Origin: JAFGVL01 sp963662245
GTDB taxonomy: Bacteria > Bacteroidota > Bacteroidia > Bacteroidales > Paludibacteraceae
Assembly: GCA_963662245.2 (NCBI GenBank)
Contig: CAXXVQ010000001.1
Span: 248,001-312,000, forward strand
Reading direction: 5' to 3'
DNA: 64,000 bases
In this document: one piece after another, positions 18,302-27,483 of the stretch
Layout of the letters: every line of letters begins with the position of its first letter
How positions within the stretch are numbered: the stretch's first letter is position 1
Notes under the pieces: model-generated
What the model was told of the DNA's origin: nothing
The model's database searches: none
Seen by the model: the letters and a program-made list of their open reading frames with translations, nothing else
Position numbers and translations under genes: made by a program

Positions 18302-18309
18302 TATATTTG
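18302..18309 (+). promoter_or_regulatory. Bacteroidetes -7 box (TATATTTG)
   Basis: TAnnTTTG match 22 bp before the ATG at 18332. Confidence 0.65.
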
Positions 18310-18331
18310 CAACTCAAAATCAATAAAATCC

Positions 18332-19387
18332 ATGAAAAGAAGTTCTATTCTACTCGTAATAAGTTTATTTACAGCTCTCTCATTTTCTCAAAAGCTTGAA
18401 TGGCAAGTTGGCTTAACTCCATTTTTTGACAATACTGAGTTTGGTGGTTCTGAGGTAATTAAAGACCAAACTATGGCAGGCACACGCCTTTCTCCTGAAA
18501 TTGGTTTAAACTTTGACTCTATTCACCGTATACATGTGGGTGTGAATATGTTGCAAGAATTTGGTAGCGCAAACGCTGTAGACAGCTACACTCCTATTGC
18601 TTACTATCAATACGACAAAAAACCGTTTAACTTCGTAATGGGTGCTTTTCCTCGCGAAATGGTTTTAAAAGGTTATAACCGGTTATTTTTCCAAGACTCT
18701 ATCAACTTCTATCGTCCCATTATGACCGGTTTATTCTGGGAAGTGTACAAAAAGAACAATTACTTTAATGTTTGGTTAGACTGGACAGGTCGCCAGTCGG
18801 AAACACAACGCGAAGCATTCTTTATCGGTTGGTCAGCTAGATATCAAAAAGGAGTAGGATTCCTTCGACACAATGCTTACATGGGGCACTACGCCAAGAC
18901 ACTTAACGCTCCTGACACCATGTATATCAACGACAATGGATTAATAAATACCGCTATCGGATTAGATTTTTCAGAAAAAACATCCTTGGAAAAACTTGAT
19001 TTCAGCGTTGGGCACATGCTTGGTTTGGAAGATAATCGTGGAAAAACAGACTGGCTAACTCATAACGCCTTAATTATTGAAGCGAACCTAGAATATCATG
19101 GCTTAGGTTTATCTAACCAGTTATATTACGGTGATAAGCAAATGGCTTTTTACGGAGACGAAGGCAATAATCTATACTGGGGTGACCCTGTTTACCGTGC
19201 CGGCAATTATGATAGATTAGATATTTACATCAAGTTCCTAGAATCTGACCGTGTAAAAACTCGCCTTACTTACAGCATGCACTTTATGGAAGGGAAAATG
19301 TACAGCGAACAATGCTTAAAAGTTAGCGTAGACTTCAACAACTACAAACCAAAATCAGAAAAAAAATATAAATTCCTTTGGAATTAA
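18332..19387 (+). CDS. Secreted or outer-membrane beta-rich protein of unknown function
   Basis: 351 residues with an N-terminal signal peptide (MKRSSILLVISLFTALSFSQ). The remainder is rich in aromatic residues and alternating polar/hydrophobic strands (GVNMLQEFG, YYQYDKKPFNFVMGAFPREM, RLTYSMHFMEGKMY), the pattern of an outer-membrane beta-barrel. No T9SS tail is seen. I do not recognise a family with confidence. It has its own promoter box and a strong terminator, so it is a single-gene transcription unit. Confidence 0.7.
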   Translation: MKRSSILLVISLFTALSFSQKLEWQVGLTPFFDNTEFGGSEVIKDQTMAGTRLSPEIGLNFDSIHRIHVGVNMLQEFGSANAVDSYTPIAYYQYDKKPFNFVMGAFPREMVLKGYNRLFFQDSINFYRPIMTGLFWEVYKKNNYFNVWLDWTGRQSETQREAFFIGWSARYQKGVGFLRHNAYMGHYAKTLNAPDTMYINDNGLINTAIGLDFSEKTSLEKLDFSVGHMLGLEDNRGKTDWLTHNALIIEANLEYHGLGLSNQLYYGDKQMAFYGDEGNNLYWGDPVYRAGNYDRLDIYIKFLESDRVKTRLTYSMHFMEGKMYSEQCLKVSVDFNNYKPKSEKKYKFLWN

Positions 19388-19413
19388 GAAAATATTAGAA
19401 AAAACTACAGATA

Positions 19414-19452
19414 AAACCCAAACTCAGGACAATTGAGTTTGGGTTTTCATTT
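19414..19452 (+). terminator. Rho-independent terminator
   Basis: AAACCCAAACTCA (19414-19426) pairs with TGAGTTTGGGTTT (19434-19446), followed by a T-rich tail. Confidence 0.88.
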
Positions 19453-19516
19453 TGCACACTTCTAGCTTGTTAGTAAATACTTGTTAAAAGTTGAAGCTTG
19501 ATGTAAGCAAATTGAT

Positions 19517-19524
19517 TATTTTTG
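19517..19524 (+). promoter_or_regulatory. Bacteroidetes -7 box (TATTTTTG)
   Basis: TAnnTTTG match 22 bp before the dxs start. Confidence 0.6.
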
Positions 19525-19546
19525 CACGAATTATTTTTTAGACAAA

Positions 19547-21451
19547 ATGCAGGATAACGAAAAGTTATTATCAAATATAAATTTCCCTTCCGACTTACGA
19601 AAGCTTTCAGTAAACCAACTACCACAAGTATGTGAGGAGTTGCGTAACTTTATCATTGACGAGCTTTCAAATAACCCGGGACACTTAGGAGCTAGTTTGG
19701 GAGCTATTGAATTTACAGTAGCACTTCACTATGTTTTCAATACCCCTTATGATCGTATTGTATGGGATGTTGGGCACCAAGCTTACGGGCATAAAATACT
19801 AACCGGCCGTAGAGAAAAATTCAACACAAACCGTAAATACAAAGGCTTGTGCGGATTCCCAAACCCATCAGAAAGTGAATACGACTCATTTATTGCAGGT
19901 CACGCATCTAACTCTATTTCAGCTGCGCTTGGAATGTCTGTTGCTTCTTTGCTAAGTGAGAACGACAAGGACCGCCAAGTGGTTTCAGTAATTGGTGATG
20001 GAGCTCTTACCGGTGGTTTAGCTTACGAAGGTTTAAGCAATGCTGCGTGTTATCCAAATAACCTGCTGATTATCCTTAACGATAACCAAATGGCTATTGA
20101 CCCCATAAACAGTGGAATTGGTCAGTACCTGTTAGATATTACCACTTCAAAAACCTATAACCGCATCCGTTACGAGATTTATCGTGCTGTGCGCAAAATG
20201 GGTTTAATCAATGAAGCCGGCAAAGCAAAAATCCAACGCATCACCAACAGCATCAAGGCAACAATCTCTCGTCAAAACAATATTTTTGAAGGGATGAACA
20301 TTCGCTATTTTGGTCCGGTTGATGGACATGATGTAAAGGATTTAGTGCGCATACTTAAAGATATTAAAGATTTCAAAGGCCCTAAAGTAGTTCACCTAAT
20401 TACGAAAAAAGGCAAAGGCTACAAACCTGCGGAAGAAGCTGCTGCGGAATGGCATGCTCCGGGTAAATTTGATAAAAATACCGGAGAGCGCATTATTAAA
20501 GAAAACACAGTTCCTTTATTTCAAGATGTATTTGGAAAAACCTTATTAGAACTTGCTCGTCAGAACGATAAAATTGTGGGCATCACCCCTGCTATGCCTA
20601 GCGGCTGCTCTATGAACATTATGATGCAAGAAATGCCTCGCCGTTGTTTTGATGTAGGTATTGCCGAAGGTCATGCAGTTACTTTCTCTGCCGGATTAGC
20701 GAAAGAAGGTAAAATTCCATTCTGCAACATCTACTCTACTTTTATGCAAAGAGCGTATGATAATATCATTCATGATATCGCCATATTAAACCTTCCGGTT
20801 GTGCTTTGCCTTGACAGAGCAGGTCTTGTTGGTGCTGACGGCGCAACTCATCATGGTGCTTTTGATATTGCCTATCTGCGCTGCATCCCTAATTTGAAAA
20901 TTGCATCACCATACGATGAGATTGAGCTACGCAATATGATGTATACAGCTCAAAAAAATGCTGATGGCGTGTATGCTATCCGCTACCCTCGTGGTGCCGG
21001 AAAACTTCATGACTGGGAAAAACCAATGCAAGAAATTGAGATTGGCACCGGTCGTTGCCTAAAAGAAGGAGAAAAACTAGCTATATTAAGCTTTGGTCCT
21101 ATTGGAAATACAGCTGCTGAAGCTATCACTGAAGCCGAAAAGGAAAATAACGAACTTAATATCGCTCATTACGACATGCGCTTTGTTAAACCTTTGGACG
21201 AAAAGCTATTATCTCAGATCGCATCTACCTTTGACAAAATAATTACTATTGAAGATGGTGTTCTTCAAGGCGGTTTTGGTAGTGCTGTAATTGAGTTTAT
21301 GGCAGACCATAATTTTAATATCAAAATTAAACGAATTGGCCTTCCGGATTGTTTCATTGAACAAGGAACACCACAAGAACTCTACAACGAACTAAACATG
21401 GATAAACAAGGCATTAAGAAGCATATTATTGATTTTTATCAAAAAAAATGA
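19547..21451 (+). CDS. dxs: 1-deoxy-D-xylulose-5-phosphate synthase
   Basis: First enzyme of the MEP isoprenoid pathway: thiamine-diphosphate-dependent condensation of pyruvate and glyceraldehyde-3-phosphate. The 634 residues match the family length. The N-terminal half has the catalytic-region DVGHQAYGHKILTGRR and the ThDP/Mg motif GDGALTGGLAYEGLSNA. The pyrimidine-binding half has MPSGCSMN, FDVGIAEGHAVTFSAGLA and the LVGADGATHHGAFD motif. The start is the only ATG after the -7 box. trkA follows 63 bp later with its own -7 box. Confidence 0.96.
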   Translation: MQDNEKLLSNINFPSDLRKLSVNQLPQVCEELRNFIIDELSNNPGHLGASLGAIEFTVALHYVFNTPYDRIVWDVGHQAYGHKILTGRREKFNTNRKYKGLCGFPNPSESEYDSFIAGHASNSISAALGMSVASLLSENDKDRQVVSVIGDGALTGGLAYEGLSNAACYPNNLLIILNDNQMAIDPINSGIGQYLLDITTSKTYNRIRYEIYRAVRKMGLINEAGKAKIQRITNSIKATISRQNNIFEGMNIRYFGPVDGHDVKDLVRILKDIKDFKGPKVVHLITKKGKGYKPAEEAAAEWHAPGKFDKNTGERIIKENTVPLFQDVFGKTLLELARQNDKIVGITPAMPSGCSMNIMMQEMPRRCFDVGIAEGHAVTFSAGLAKEGKIPFCNIYSTFMQRAYDNIIHDIAILNLPVVLCLDRAGLVGADGATHHGAFDIAYLRCIPNLKIASPYDEIELRNMMYTAQKNADGVYAIRYPRGAGKLHDWEKPMQEIEIGTGRCLKEGEKLAILSFGPIGNTAAEAITEAEKENNELNIAHYDMRFVKPLDEKLLSQIASTFDKIITIEDGVLQGGFGSAVIEFMADHNFNIKIKRIGLPDCFIEQGTPQELYNELNMDKQGIKKHIIDFYQKK

Positions 21452-21472
21452 TACACTTAAAACCATGTTTTA

Positions 21473-21480
21473 TATATTTG
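21473..21480 (+). promoter_or_regulatory. Bacteroidetes -7 box (TATATTTG)
   Basis: TAnnTTTG match 34 bp before trkA, implying transcription separate from dxs. Confidence 0.6.
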
Positions 21481-21514
21481 ACCTCTTTTTATTTCTAGAA
21501 CATAAATTTCATTT

Positions 21515-22846
21515 ATGAAAATAGTTATTGCCGGAGCCGGAGAAGTTGGTATTCATTTAGCTAAAATGCTTAGTATCGAAAACCATGAAATTGTGGTTAT
21601 TGATAAGAATGAGAAGAAGCTAGAGACATTATCAAGCCACTTAGATTTGATGACATTAGAAGGTAATGCAACTTCTATTCGAGATTTAATGGTAAGTGGA
21701 ACTAGTAAAGCAGACCTTTTCATTGCAGTTACTCCATATGAAAGTGACAATCTGAATGCATGTGTATTTGCCCATAATATGGGTGCAAAAAAAACACTTG
21801 CTCGAATCGATAATCAAGAATATCTACAAAGTGCCAATCTCGCAAAATTCAAAGAGCTTGGCATTAACTCTCTTATATACCCAGAGTTACTTGCATCTCA
21901 AGAGATTATTGAATCACTAAAATCTACTTGGCACCGATTTAAAATGACTTTCTCAAACAAGTTATTTCTATTTGGTATTAAAATTAGAGAAAATGCTCCT
22001 GTTATTAATAAACAATTTAAAACAGGATTCCTTGACCATGCAAGATTTAGAGTCGTTGCCATTAAACGGGAAAATGAAACTATTATCCCTAAAGGCGATG
22101 ATCAGATTTTAGTTGGTGATATGGTTTTCTTTATTACTACAGAAGAAAACATTGAGTTCACTAGAGAGCAAGCGGGAAAATCAGACTACTCTATTAAAAA
22201 TGTAATGATAATGGGAGGTAGCCGTATTGCTGTTAAAATGGGGCTATCACTCCCTGATAAAATCAAAGCTAAAATTATTGAAACTGATTACGAAAAGTGT
22301 ACTGAAATATCAGAAAAACTTAATCGCGTTTTAGTAATCCACGGTGATGGTAGAGATATGGAGCTACTTAAAGAAGAAGGAATTACGGATATGGATGCCT
22401 TTGTTGCCTTAACCGGGAATTCTGAAACCAATATCTTGGCATGTTTAGTTGCTAAACGCTATGGAGTAGCTAAAACCATTGCCGAAATAGAAAATAACGA
22501 CTACATCCCTCTTGCTCACAGCCTTGACATTGGAACTATCATCAATAAAAAGCTTATTGCAGCAAGCAACATCTACCAACAAACACTGGACGAGAGTGTA
22601 TTGAATGTAAAATGCCTTCCGATGTCAGATGCTCATGTACTTGAGTTCGTTGTAAAAGATGGAAGTAAAATTTCAAAAGGAAAACTTCGCGAATTAAACA
22701 TCCCTGCTGAAGTAAACTTTGGAGCATATATACACAATGGTGAAAGCTATATATGCTCAGGAGACACTAAATTCCAAGAAGGAGACCATGTTATCGTATT
22801 TTGTTTTGCTTCAGGAATTAAAAAAATTGAAAAATTCTTTAACTAA
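21515..22846 (+). CDS. trkA: Trk potassium uptake regulatory subunit TrkA
   Basis: Cytosolic NAD(H)/nucleotide-binding gating ring of the Trk K+ channel. The 443 residues contain two RCK units: a Rossmann motif GAGEVGIHLAKML at about 6-18 and a second around VMIMGGSRIAVKMG at about 230, each with a C-terminal TrkA_C-like half (second one KISKGKLRELNIP). It is followed by two trkH genes (42 bp, then 24 bp), forming one K+ uptake operon. Confidence 0.94.
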   Translation: MKIVIAGAGEVGIHLAKMLSIENHEIVVIDKNEKKLETLSSHLDLMTLEGNATSIRDLMVSGTSKADLFIAVTPYESDNLNACVFAHNMGAKKTLARIDNQEYLQSANLAKFKELGINSLIYPELLASQEIIESLKSTWHRFKMTFSNKLFLFGIKIRENAPVINKQFKTGFLDHARFRVVAIKRENETIIPKGDDQILVGDMVFFITTEENIEFTREQAGKSDYSIKNVMIMGGSRIAVKMGLSLPDKIKAKIIETDYEKCTEISEKLNRVLVIHGDGRDMELLKEEGITDMDAFVALTGNSETNILACLVAKRYGVAKTIAEIENNDYIPLAHSLDIGTIINKKLIAASNIYQQTLDESVLNVKCLPMSDAHVLEFVVKDGSKISKGKLRELNIPAEVNFGAYIHNGESYICSGDTKFQEGDHVIVFCFASGIKKIEKFFN

Positions 22847-22888
22847 TAATACTTGCATACATTCTTCATAGTGTATGTTATTTTTTAA

Positions 22889-24358
22889 ATGAATAAAGAG
22901 TTTAATTATAAATTAGTATTAAAGATCCTTGGAAGCCTACTACTTGTTGAAAGTATTTTCATTCTTACTTCAGCAATTGTTTCATCGATTTACAATGAAA
23001 ATGACTGGCATTATTTTGTCAAAACAAGCTTAATTGCTATTGTTTCAGGAAGCATTTTTATTCTTATTGGTAAAGACGCTAAAAAAACGATTGGGCGCAG
23101 AGAAGGCTCTTTAATTGTAACCCTTATTTGGATTGTCTTCTCCTTTATAGGCATGCTTCCTTTTTGGTTAAGCGGAGCCATTCCTTCTTTCACAAATGCT
23201 TTTTTTGAAACTATTTCCGGATTTACTACTACTGGAGCTTCTATTCTTAACGACATTGAAAGCCTTTCTCACGGAATGCTTTATTGGCGTAGCCTTACTC
23301 ATTGGATTGGAGGTTTAGGGATTATAGTTATCTCTCTTGCCCTACTTCCTATGTTTGGATTCAGTGGCATTCAGCTATTTGGAGCAGAATCTAGCGGCCC
23401 AACAAAGGATAAAATCCACCCAAAAATTACCGGTACCGCAAAACGACTATGGTACATATATATGGGATTAACCTTCTCTGAAACTGTTCTACTTAAAATA
23501 GGAGGAATGAATTGGTTTGATGCTGTCTGTCACTCTTTTGGGACTATTGCAACAGGAGGCTTCTCTACCAAACAAGCAAGTATTGCATACTGGGACTCTC
23601 CTTTTATACAATATGTCATAGCTATATTTATGGTATTAGCAGGAATAAACTTTAGTTTATATTACTTTGGATTAAAGAGACGATTTGATAAAGTATCAAA
23701 GAATGAGGAGCTAAAATTCTATTTATCAATGACCACAATATTCACTCTTGTAATCTTCATTTCAAATATTGATTTCAGTTTAGATTTTAACCTTAGAGGC
23801 ATTGAACATAACTTTAGAGAATCCTTATTTCAAGTTAGTTCAATATATACTTCTACCGGGTATGCAACAGCTGACTACATGAACTATCATCCATTTACCT
23901 GGTTTGTATTTCTAACACTAATGATCATTGGAGCATCAGCCGGATCCACCTGCGGTGGTATAAAAAGCGTACGCATTTTATTGGTACTAAAATATTGTTA
24001 CTATGAGTTCAAACGCATTATTCACCCTAAAGCAGTAATTCCTATTTCATATAGTGGACAAACAGTTAAACAAGAAATTGCCACAAAAACACTAGCCTTT
24101 ACACTACTCTTCTTAGTAAGCATCGCTATTGGTGTTGTTGTTTTAGGAATTAGTGGAATGAACTTTACTGAATCAATAGGCGGCATGGTTTCTTGTATTG
24201 GCTGTGTAGGTCCGGGCTTAGGAGCAGTTGGTCCTGCAGGAAATTATGCTAATATACCTGAATTTAGCAAATGGTTTTTATCATTCGTTATGCTACTTGG
24301 TCGTCTTGAGATGTTCACTGTTTTAGTCCTTTTCATGCCTGTTTTTTGGAGAAAATAA
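22889..24358 (+). CDS. trkH: Trk potassium uptake membrane subunit TrkH (copy 1)
   Basis: Inner-membrane K+-translocating subunit, 489 residues with about ten hydrophobic helices. The four pore-loop filter segments can be seen: ISGFTTTGAS, FGTIATGGFST, SIYTSTGYATAD and CIGCVGPGLG, each keeping the filter glycine. It works with TrkA encoded just upstream. A same-length paralogue follows after 24 bp. The central block from the first pore loop to GTAKRLW is almost identical between the two, whereas the N-terminus and third filter segment differ. Confidence 0.94.
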   Translation: MNKEFNYKLVLKILGSLLLVESIFILTSAIVSSIYNENDWHYFVKTSLIAIVSGSIFILIGKDAKKTIGRREGSLIVTLIWIVFSFIGMLPFWLSGAIPSFTNAFFETISGFTTTGASILNDIESLSHGMLYWRSLTHWIGGLGIIVISLALLPMFGFSGIQLFGAESSGPTKDKIHPKITGTAKRLWYIYMGLTFSETVLLKIGGMNWFDAVCHSFGTIATGGFSTKQASIAYWDSPFIQYVIAIFMVLAGINFSLYYFGLKRRFDKVSKNEELKFYLSMTTIFTLVIFISNIDFSLDFNLRGIEHNFRESLFQVSSIYTSTGYATADYMNYHPFTWFVFLTLMIIGASAGSTCGGIKSVRILLVLKYCYYEFKRIIHPKAVIPISYSGQTVKQEIATKTLAFTLLFLVSIAIGVVVLGISGMNFTESIGGMVSCIGCVGPGLGAVGPAGNYANIPEFSKWFLSFVMLLGRLEMFTVLVLFMPVFWRK

Positions 24359-24382
24359 TCCAAACCACTCTTAACTCTTCTT

Positions 24383-25852
24383 ATGTCCCATATCTTAAAT
24401 TTTAGATTAATTATAAAAATCTTCGGCAGCCTTATAATTGTTGAAAGTCTTTTTATGATTTTATCTGCAATAGTTTCTATTATTTATCATGAGAATGATT
24501 GGTATTATTTTCTAGAAACAAGTCTAGTAACAAGTCTTGTTGGGACAATAGGCGTCGTAGTTGGACGAAAAGCTGAAAAAACATTAGGCAGAAGAGAAGG
24601 GTCTATCATTGTAACTTCTGTCTGGATTTTATTCTCTTTCATTGGAATGATGCCATTTTGGTTAAGCGGAGCCATCCCTTCATTTACCAATGCTTTCTTT
24701 GAAACTATTTCCGGATTCACAACTACCGGAGCTTCAATTTTAAACAACATTGAAGGTCTTTCACATGGAATGCTTTTCTGGCGCAGCCTAACTCATTGGA
24801 TTGGAGGTTTAGGCATCGTAGTTATCTCTCTTGCATTACTTCCTATGTTTGGATTTAGCGGGATTCAACTGTTTGGAGCAGAATCCAGCGGCCCAACTAA
24901 AGATAAAATTCACCCTAAAATAACCGGTACTGCAAAACGACTATGGTTAATTTACACCATCCTTACAATTTGCGAAACAATATTACTACACTTTGGAGGC
25001 ATGCACTGGTTTGACTCAGTATGTAATTCCTTCGCAACAATTGCAACCGGAGGTTTTTCTACAAAACAAGCAAGTATTGCCTATTGGAACTCGGCTTACA
25101 TTCAGTATGTCATTATTATATTCATGTTGCTTTCAGGAATAAACTTTAGCTTGTATTATTTCCTTTTCAATGGAAAAACTAAAAAGGTTAAGGATAATGA
25201 AGAACTAAAATGGTTTCTTGGATTAACACTTATTGCAACAATTTTAATAACATTCTCTCTTATAAACTTCCACAAAGCAATCTCATTCAGTAGTCTTGAA
25301 AAAACTTTCAGAGATGCTTTGTTCCAGGTAAGTTCTCTCATTACTACGACTGGTTTTGGCACCGTAGACTTTATGCAATGGAAACCTTATGTCTGGGTGT
25401 TACTACTCATACTAATGCTAACTGGTGCGTCAGCCGGATCAACTAGCGGTGCAATTAAAATGGTGCGTATTGTTATTGTTTTTAAATATTGCTACTACGA
25501 GTTTAAACGAATAATTCATCCTAAAGCAGTTATTCCAATTTCATACAGCAAAGAGGTACTTAGAAACGATGTTGTATCAAAAGTTCTTGCCTTTGTACTA
25601 CTTTACATATTCATTGTTGGAATTGGAGCCACAGTTCTTAGCGCAACAGGAATGGGATTCCTTGAATCAATTGGAAGCATGATTACCTGCATGGGGGGAG
25701 TTGGCCCAGGATTAGGATCAGTAGGCCCTGCTGGAAACTTTTTTGCAATACCCGACATTAGCAAATGGATACTTGCTTTTGTTATGCTTCTAGGGCGCTT
25801 AGAACTATTTACAGTTCTACTTCTATTTACTCCTGTTTTCTGGAAAAAATAA
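24383..25852 (+). CDS. Trk potassium uptake membrane subunit TrkH (copy 2)
   Basis: Tandem paralogue of the preceding gene, also 489 residues. The pore-loop segments read ISGFTTTGAS, FATIATGGFST, LITTTGFGTVD and CMGGVGPGLG. Differences from copy 1 concentrate in the third filter segment (TTTGFGT against TSTGYAT), the fourth (CMGG against CIGC) and the SAGSTSGAIK loop (SAGSTCGGIK in copy 1). TrkH proteins act as dimers, so hetero-dimers are possible (inference). A strong terminator follows. Confidence 0.93.
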   Translation: MSHILNFRLIIKIFGSLIIVESLFMILSAIVSIIYHENDWYYFLETSLVTSLVGTIGVVVGRKAEKTLGRREGSIIVTSVWILFSFIGMMPFWLSGAIPSFTNAFFETISGFTTTGASILNNIEGLSHGMLFWRSLTHWIGGLGIVVISLALLPMFGFSGIQLFGAESSGPTKDKIHPKITGTAKRLWLIYTILTICETILLHFGGMHWFDSVCNSFATIATGGFSTKQASIAYWNSAYIQYVIIIFMLLSGINFSLYYFLFNGKTKKVKDNEELKWFLGLTLIATILITFSLINFHKAISFSSLEKTFRDALFQVSSLITTTGFGTVDFMQWKPYVWVLLLILMLTGASAGSTSGAIKMVRIVIVFKYCYYEFKRIIHPKAVIPISYSKEVLRNDVVSKVLAFVLLYIFIVGIGATVLSATGMGFLESIGSMITCMGGVGPGLGSVGPAGNFFAIPDISKWILAFVMLLGRLELFTVLLLFTPVFWKK

Positions 25853-25874
25853 TCACCCTAACAATATAAAAAAT

Positions 25875-25902
25875 GGGGATAAGAACATTCTTATCCCCTT
25901 TA
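25875..25902 (+). terminator. Rho-independent terminator of the trk operon
   Basis: GGGGATAAGAA / TTCTTATCCCC perfect 11-bp stem with a 2-base loop, then a T-rich tail. Confidence 0.88.
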
Positions 25903-25910
25903 TAAATTGA

Positions 25911-25963
25911 CCCCCTGCTCGCCGTAGCGTATACCGCTCGCAAGTTCGGCGAATGGCTCTGCC
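25911..25963. repeat. REP-composite left half, interrupted by the IS4-like element
   Basis: CCCCCTGCTCGCCGTAGCGT... through GAATGGCTCTGCC, containing the near-palindrome AGCGTATACCGCT. A near-identical 53-bp segment is at 28863-28915. The last ten bases TGGCTCTGCC are the target duplication of the inserted element. Confidence 0.8.
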
Positions 25964-27412
25964 CAATGTCATTAAGTTAAGAGAATTTTATATCGCATCC
26001 TTTTGATTCTTAGTTATTGATGGCTTTCTTTTATATCGTAAACTTGATAGTAATCGAGGGTGTTGTCTATTTGGTCTAATAGGTACAGTATGTTTTCTAA
26101 GTACAGTTTTAATTTCCTTCGTAATTTGTTCAATGGTTTTTTCAGACAGAAAAATTTCTAGGATTCTATCTTTAAGAATTCCGTAAGAAACATTTGTATT
26201 TACCTTATATTGATATTTTGTGTTTTTCACATTTAGATCATCATTAATATCATTAATCAATAATGATTGTATGTTCCTTACAAACACAGTAGAATAAAAA
26301 TCTTGATAAATCGTTTGTTTTGAATAACCTGAAAAGCTTTCAACTTTTAATTTATTCTTAAGCTCATCATAAAATGTTTCAACTTTCCATCTGAGAAAAT
26401 ACAAATCCTTAAACAGAGAATTTGAATACTTATTTATGTCAGTTAAGGAACTCATTAATACCTCAACATTACCATTAGAGAGAACAACCTTATCTAGCCT
26501 GACAAGTATTTGATTCTTTTTAGAATATCCCTTATTTGTAATTTTTGCTGTATTGTCAGGCTTAATATACACTAAGTCAGTTTCTTTATTGCTACTAATG
26601 AAAGCTTTAACCTGATTATTAAAATTTGACTGTACTCTAAATAAAAAATCAACTCCTTGAATTTTGTGTTTATGAATCATCTCAAAAAAAGGATAACCTC
26701 TATCATAAATTATTAAATCTCCATTTTTCGTGTATTTCAAGTGCTCAAAAGCTAACTCCCTTTCTGATACAGATAGTGGAGAAAGTTTGCTGTGAATGAT
26801 AAATTTATTCAAGACATCATACAATACAGAAACTCTACCTTGAACAACTACAGTATTTGTTTGATTCTTTGCATTGCCAAACTCATTTAGAAGGTCCGTG
26901 GTTTTAGGCAAAGTTAATCTTGACCCATCAACAGCCAACAAACGAAATTCATTCCACAATTCGATACTCTGCTCATTATCTGTATAAAACTCATTTATCA
27001 AGTTATTTGACAGTTCTACAAAAACTTCCGGTTTTATCTTTTTTCGATATTGAACAAAAGCACTCTTTGTATATTCTTCAATACCAAAGGAGTTCTCAAA
27101 CATTCTTAAATGATTAATAAAATTGTGTATTTCAACTGAAAGAGTTTTGGTTATTCGGTTTATCATAAAAAGCAAGGTTCTTGAAAAACTTTGCTTTCGC
27201 TTTCTTGTAAAATCATTTTCATTCACTTTATATGTAGCTTTTAAATTTTCTGAGAAAATAGAAAATTTTAACTGTTGTAAAATGAATTCAGGTGTTTTTT
27301 TTCATCTTATAGTTAACCGTTTGATTATTAGTTAAATATACGAAAAATTAGCAATAAAATCAATTCTAATCAGTTGATTTTTAAATAGTTTACGCTTAAC
27401 TTAATGACATTG
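25964..27412 (-). mobile_element. IS4-like insertion sequence, 1,449 bp
   Basis: Terminal inverted repeats CAATGTCATTAAGTTAAG (25964-25981) and its complement ending at 27412, flanked by perfect 10-bp direct repeats TGGCTCTGCC (25954-25963 and 27413-27422). One transposase gene is inside. IS4-family elements usually have ~18-bp ends and 10-13-bp duplications, so this fits well. Confidence 0.88.
25988..27226 (-). CDS. IS4-like DDE transposase
   Basis: 412 residues from a GTG start. DDE-type features are visible: LLAVDGSRLTLP (first Asp), LIIYDRGYPFFEMI (second Asp), and the Y-R-K/E region LRWKVETFYDELKNKLKVESFSG with the catalytic Glu. The frame stays open further upstream and reads PEFILQQLKFSIFSEN..., which looks like genuine N-terminal protein. 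An ATG at 27303-27305 followed directly by eight A would be in frame only with one A fewer. The annotated GTG start may therefore miss about 26 residues (438 in all), reachable only by slippage or if the tract is mutated. Confidence 0.85.
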   Translation of the reverse strand: MNENDFTRKRKQSFSRTLLFMINRITKTLSVEIHNFINHLRMFENSFGIEEYTKSAFVQYRKKIKPEVFVELSNNLINEFYTDNEQSIELWNEFRLLAVDGSRLTLPKTTDLLNEFGNAKNQTNTVVVQGRVSVLYDVLNKFIIHSKLSPLSVSERELAFEHLKYTKNGDLIIYDRGYPFFEMIHKHKIQGVDFLFRVQSNFNNQVKAFISSNKETDLVYIKPDNTAKITNKGYSKKNQILVRLDKVVLSNGNVEVLMSSLTDINKYSNSLFKDLYFLRWKVETFYDELKNKLKVESFSGYSKQTIYQDFYSTVFVRNIQSLLINDINDDLNVKNTKYQYKVNTNVSYGILKDRILEIFLSEKTIEQITKEIKTVLRKHTVPIRPNRQHPRLLSSLRYKRKPSITKNQKDAI

Positions 27413-27437
27413 TGGCTCTGCCTTCGTCGTTTTAAAA

Positions 27438-27472
27438 AGAAGGCTCCTGCCTTCTGCAAGTTGAAAACTTGC
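27438..27472. repeat. REP-composite right half (hairpins H1 and H2) next to the RAYT gene
   Basis: H1 is AGAAGGC-TCCT-GCCTTCT (27438-27455). H2 is GCAAGTT-GAA-AACTTGC (27456-27472). The same pair occurs near 29183-29217 and 32732-32766. It lies 12 bp beyond the 3' end of the RAYT-like gene. Confidence 0.8.
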
Positions 27473-27483
27473 TTAACAAATGC

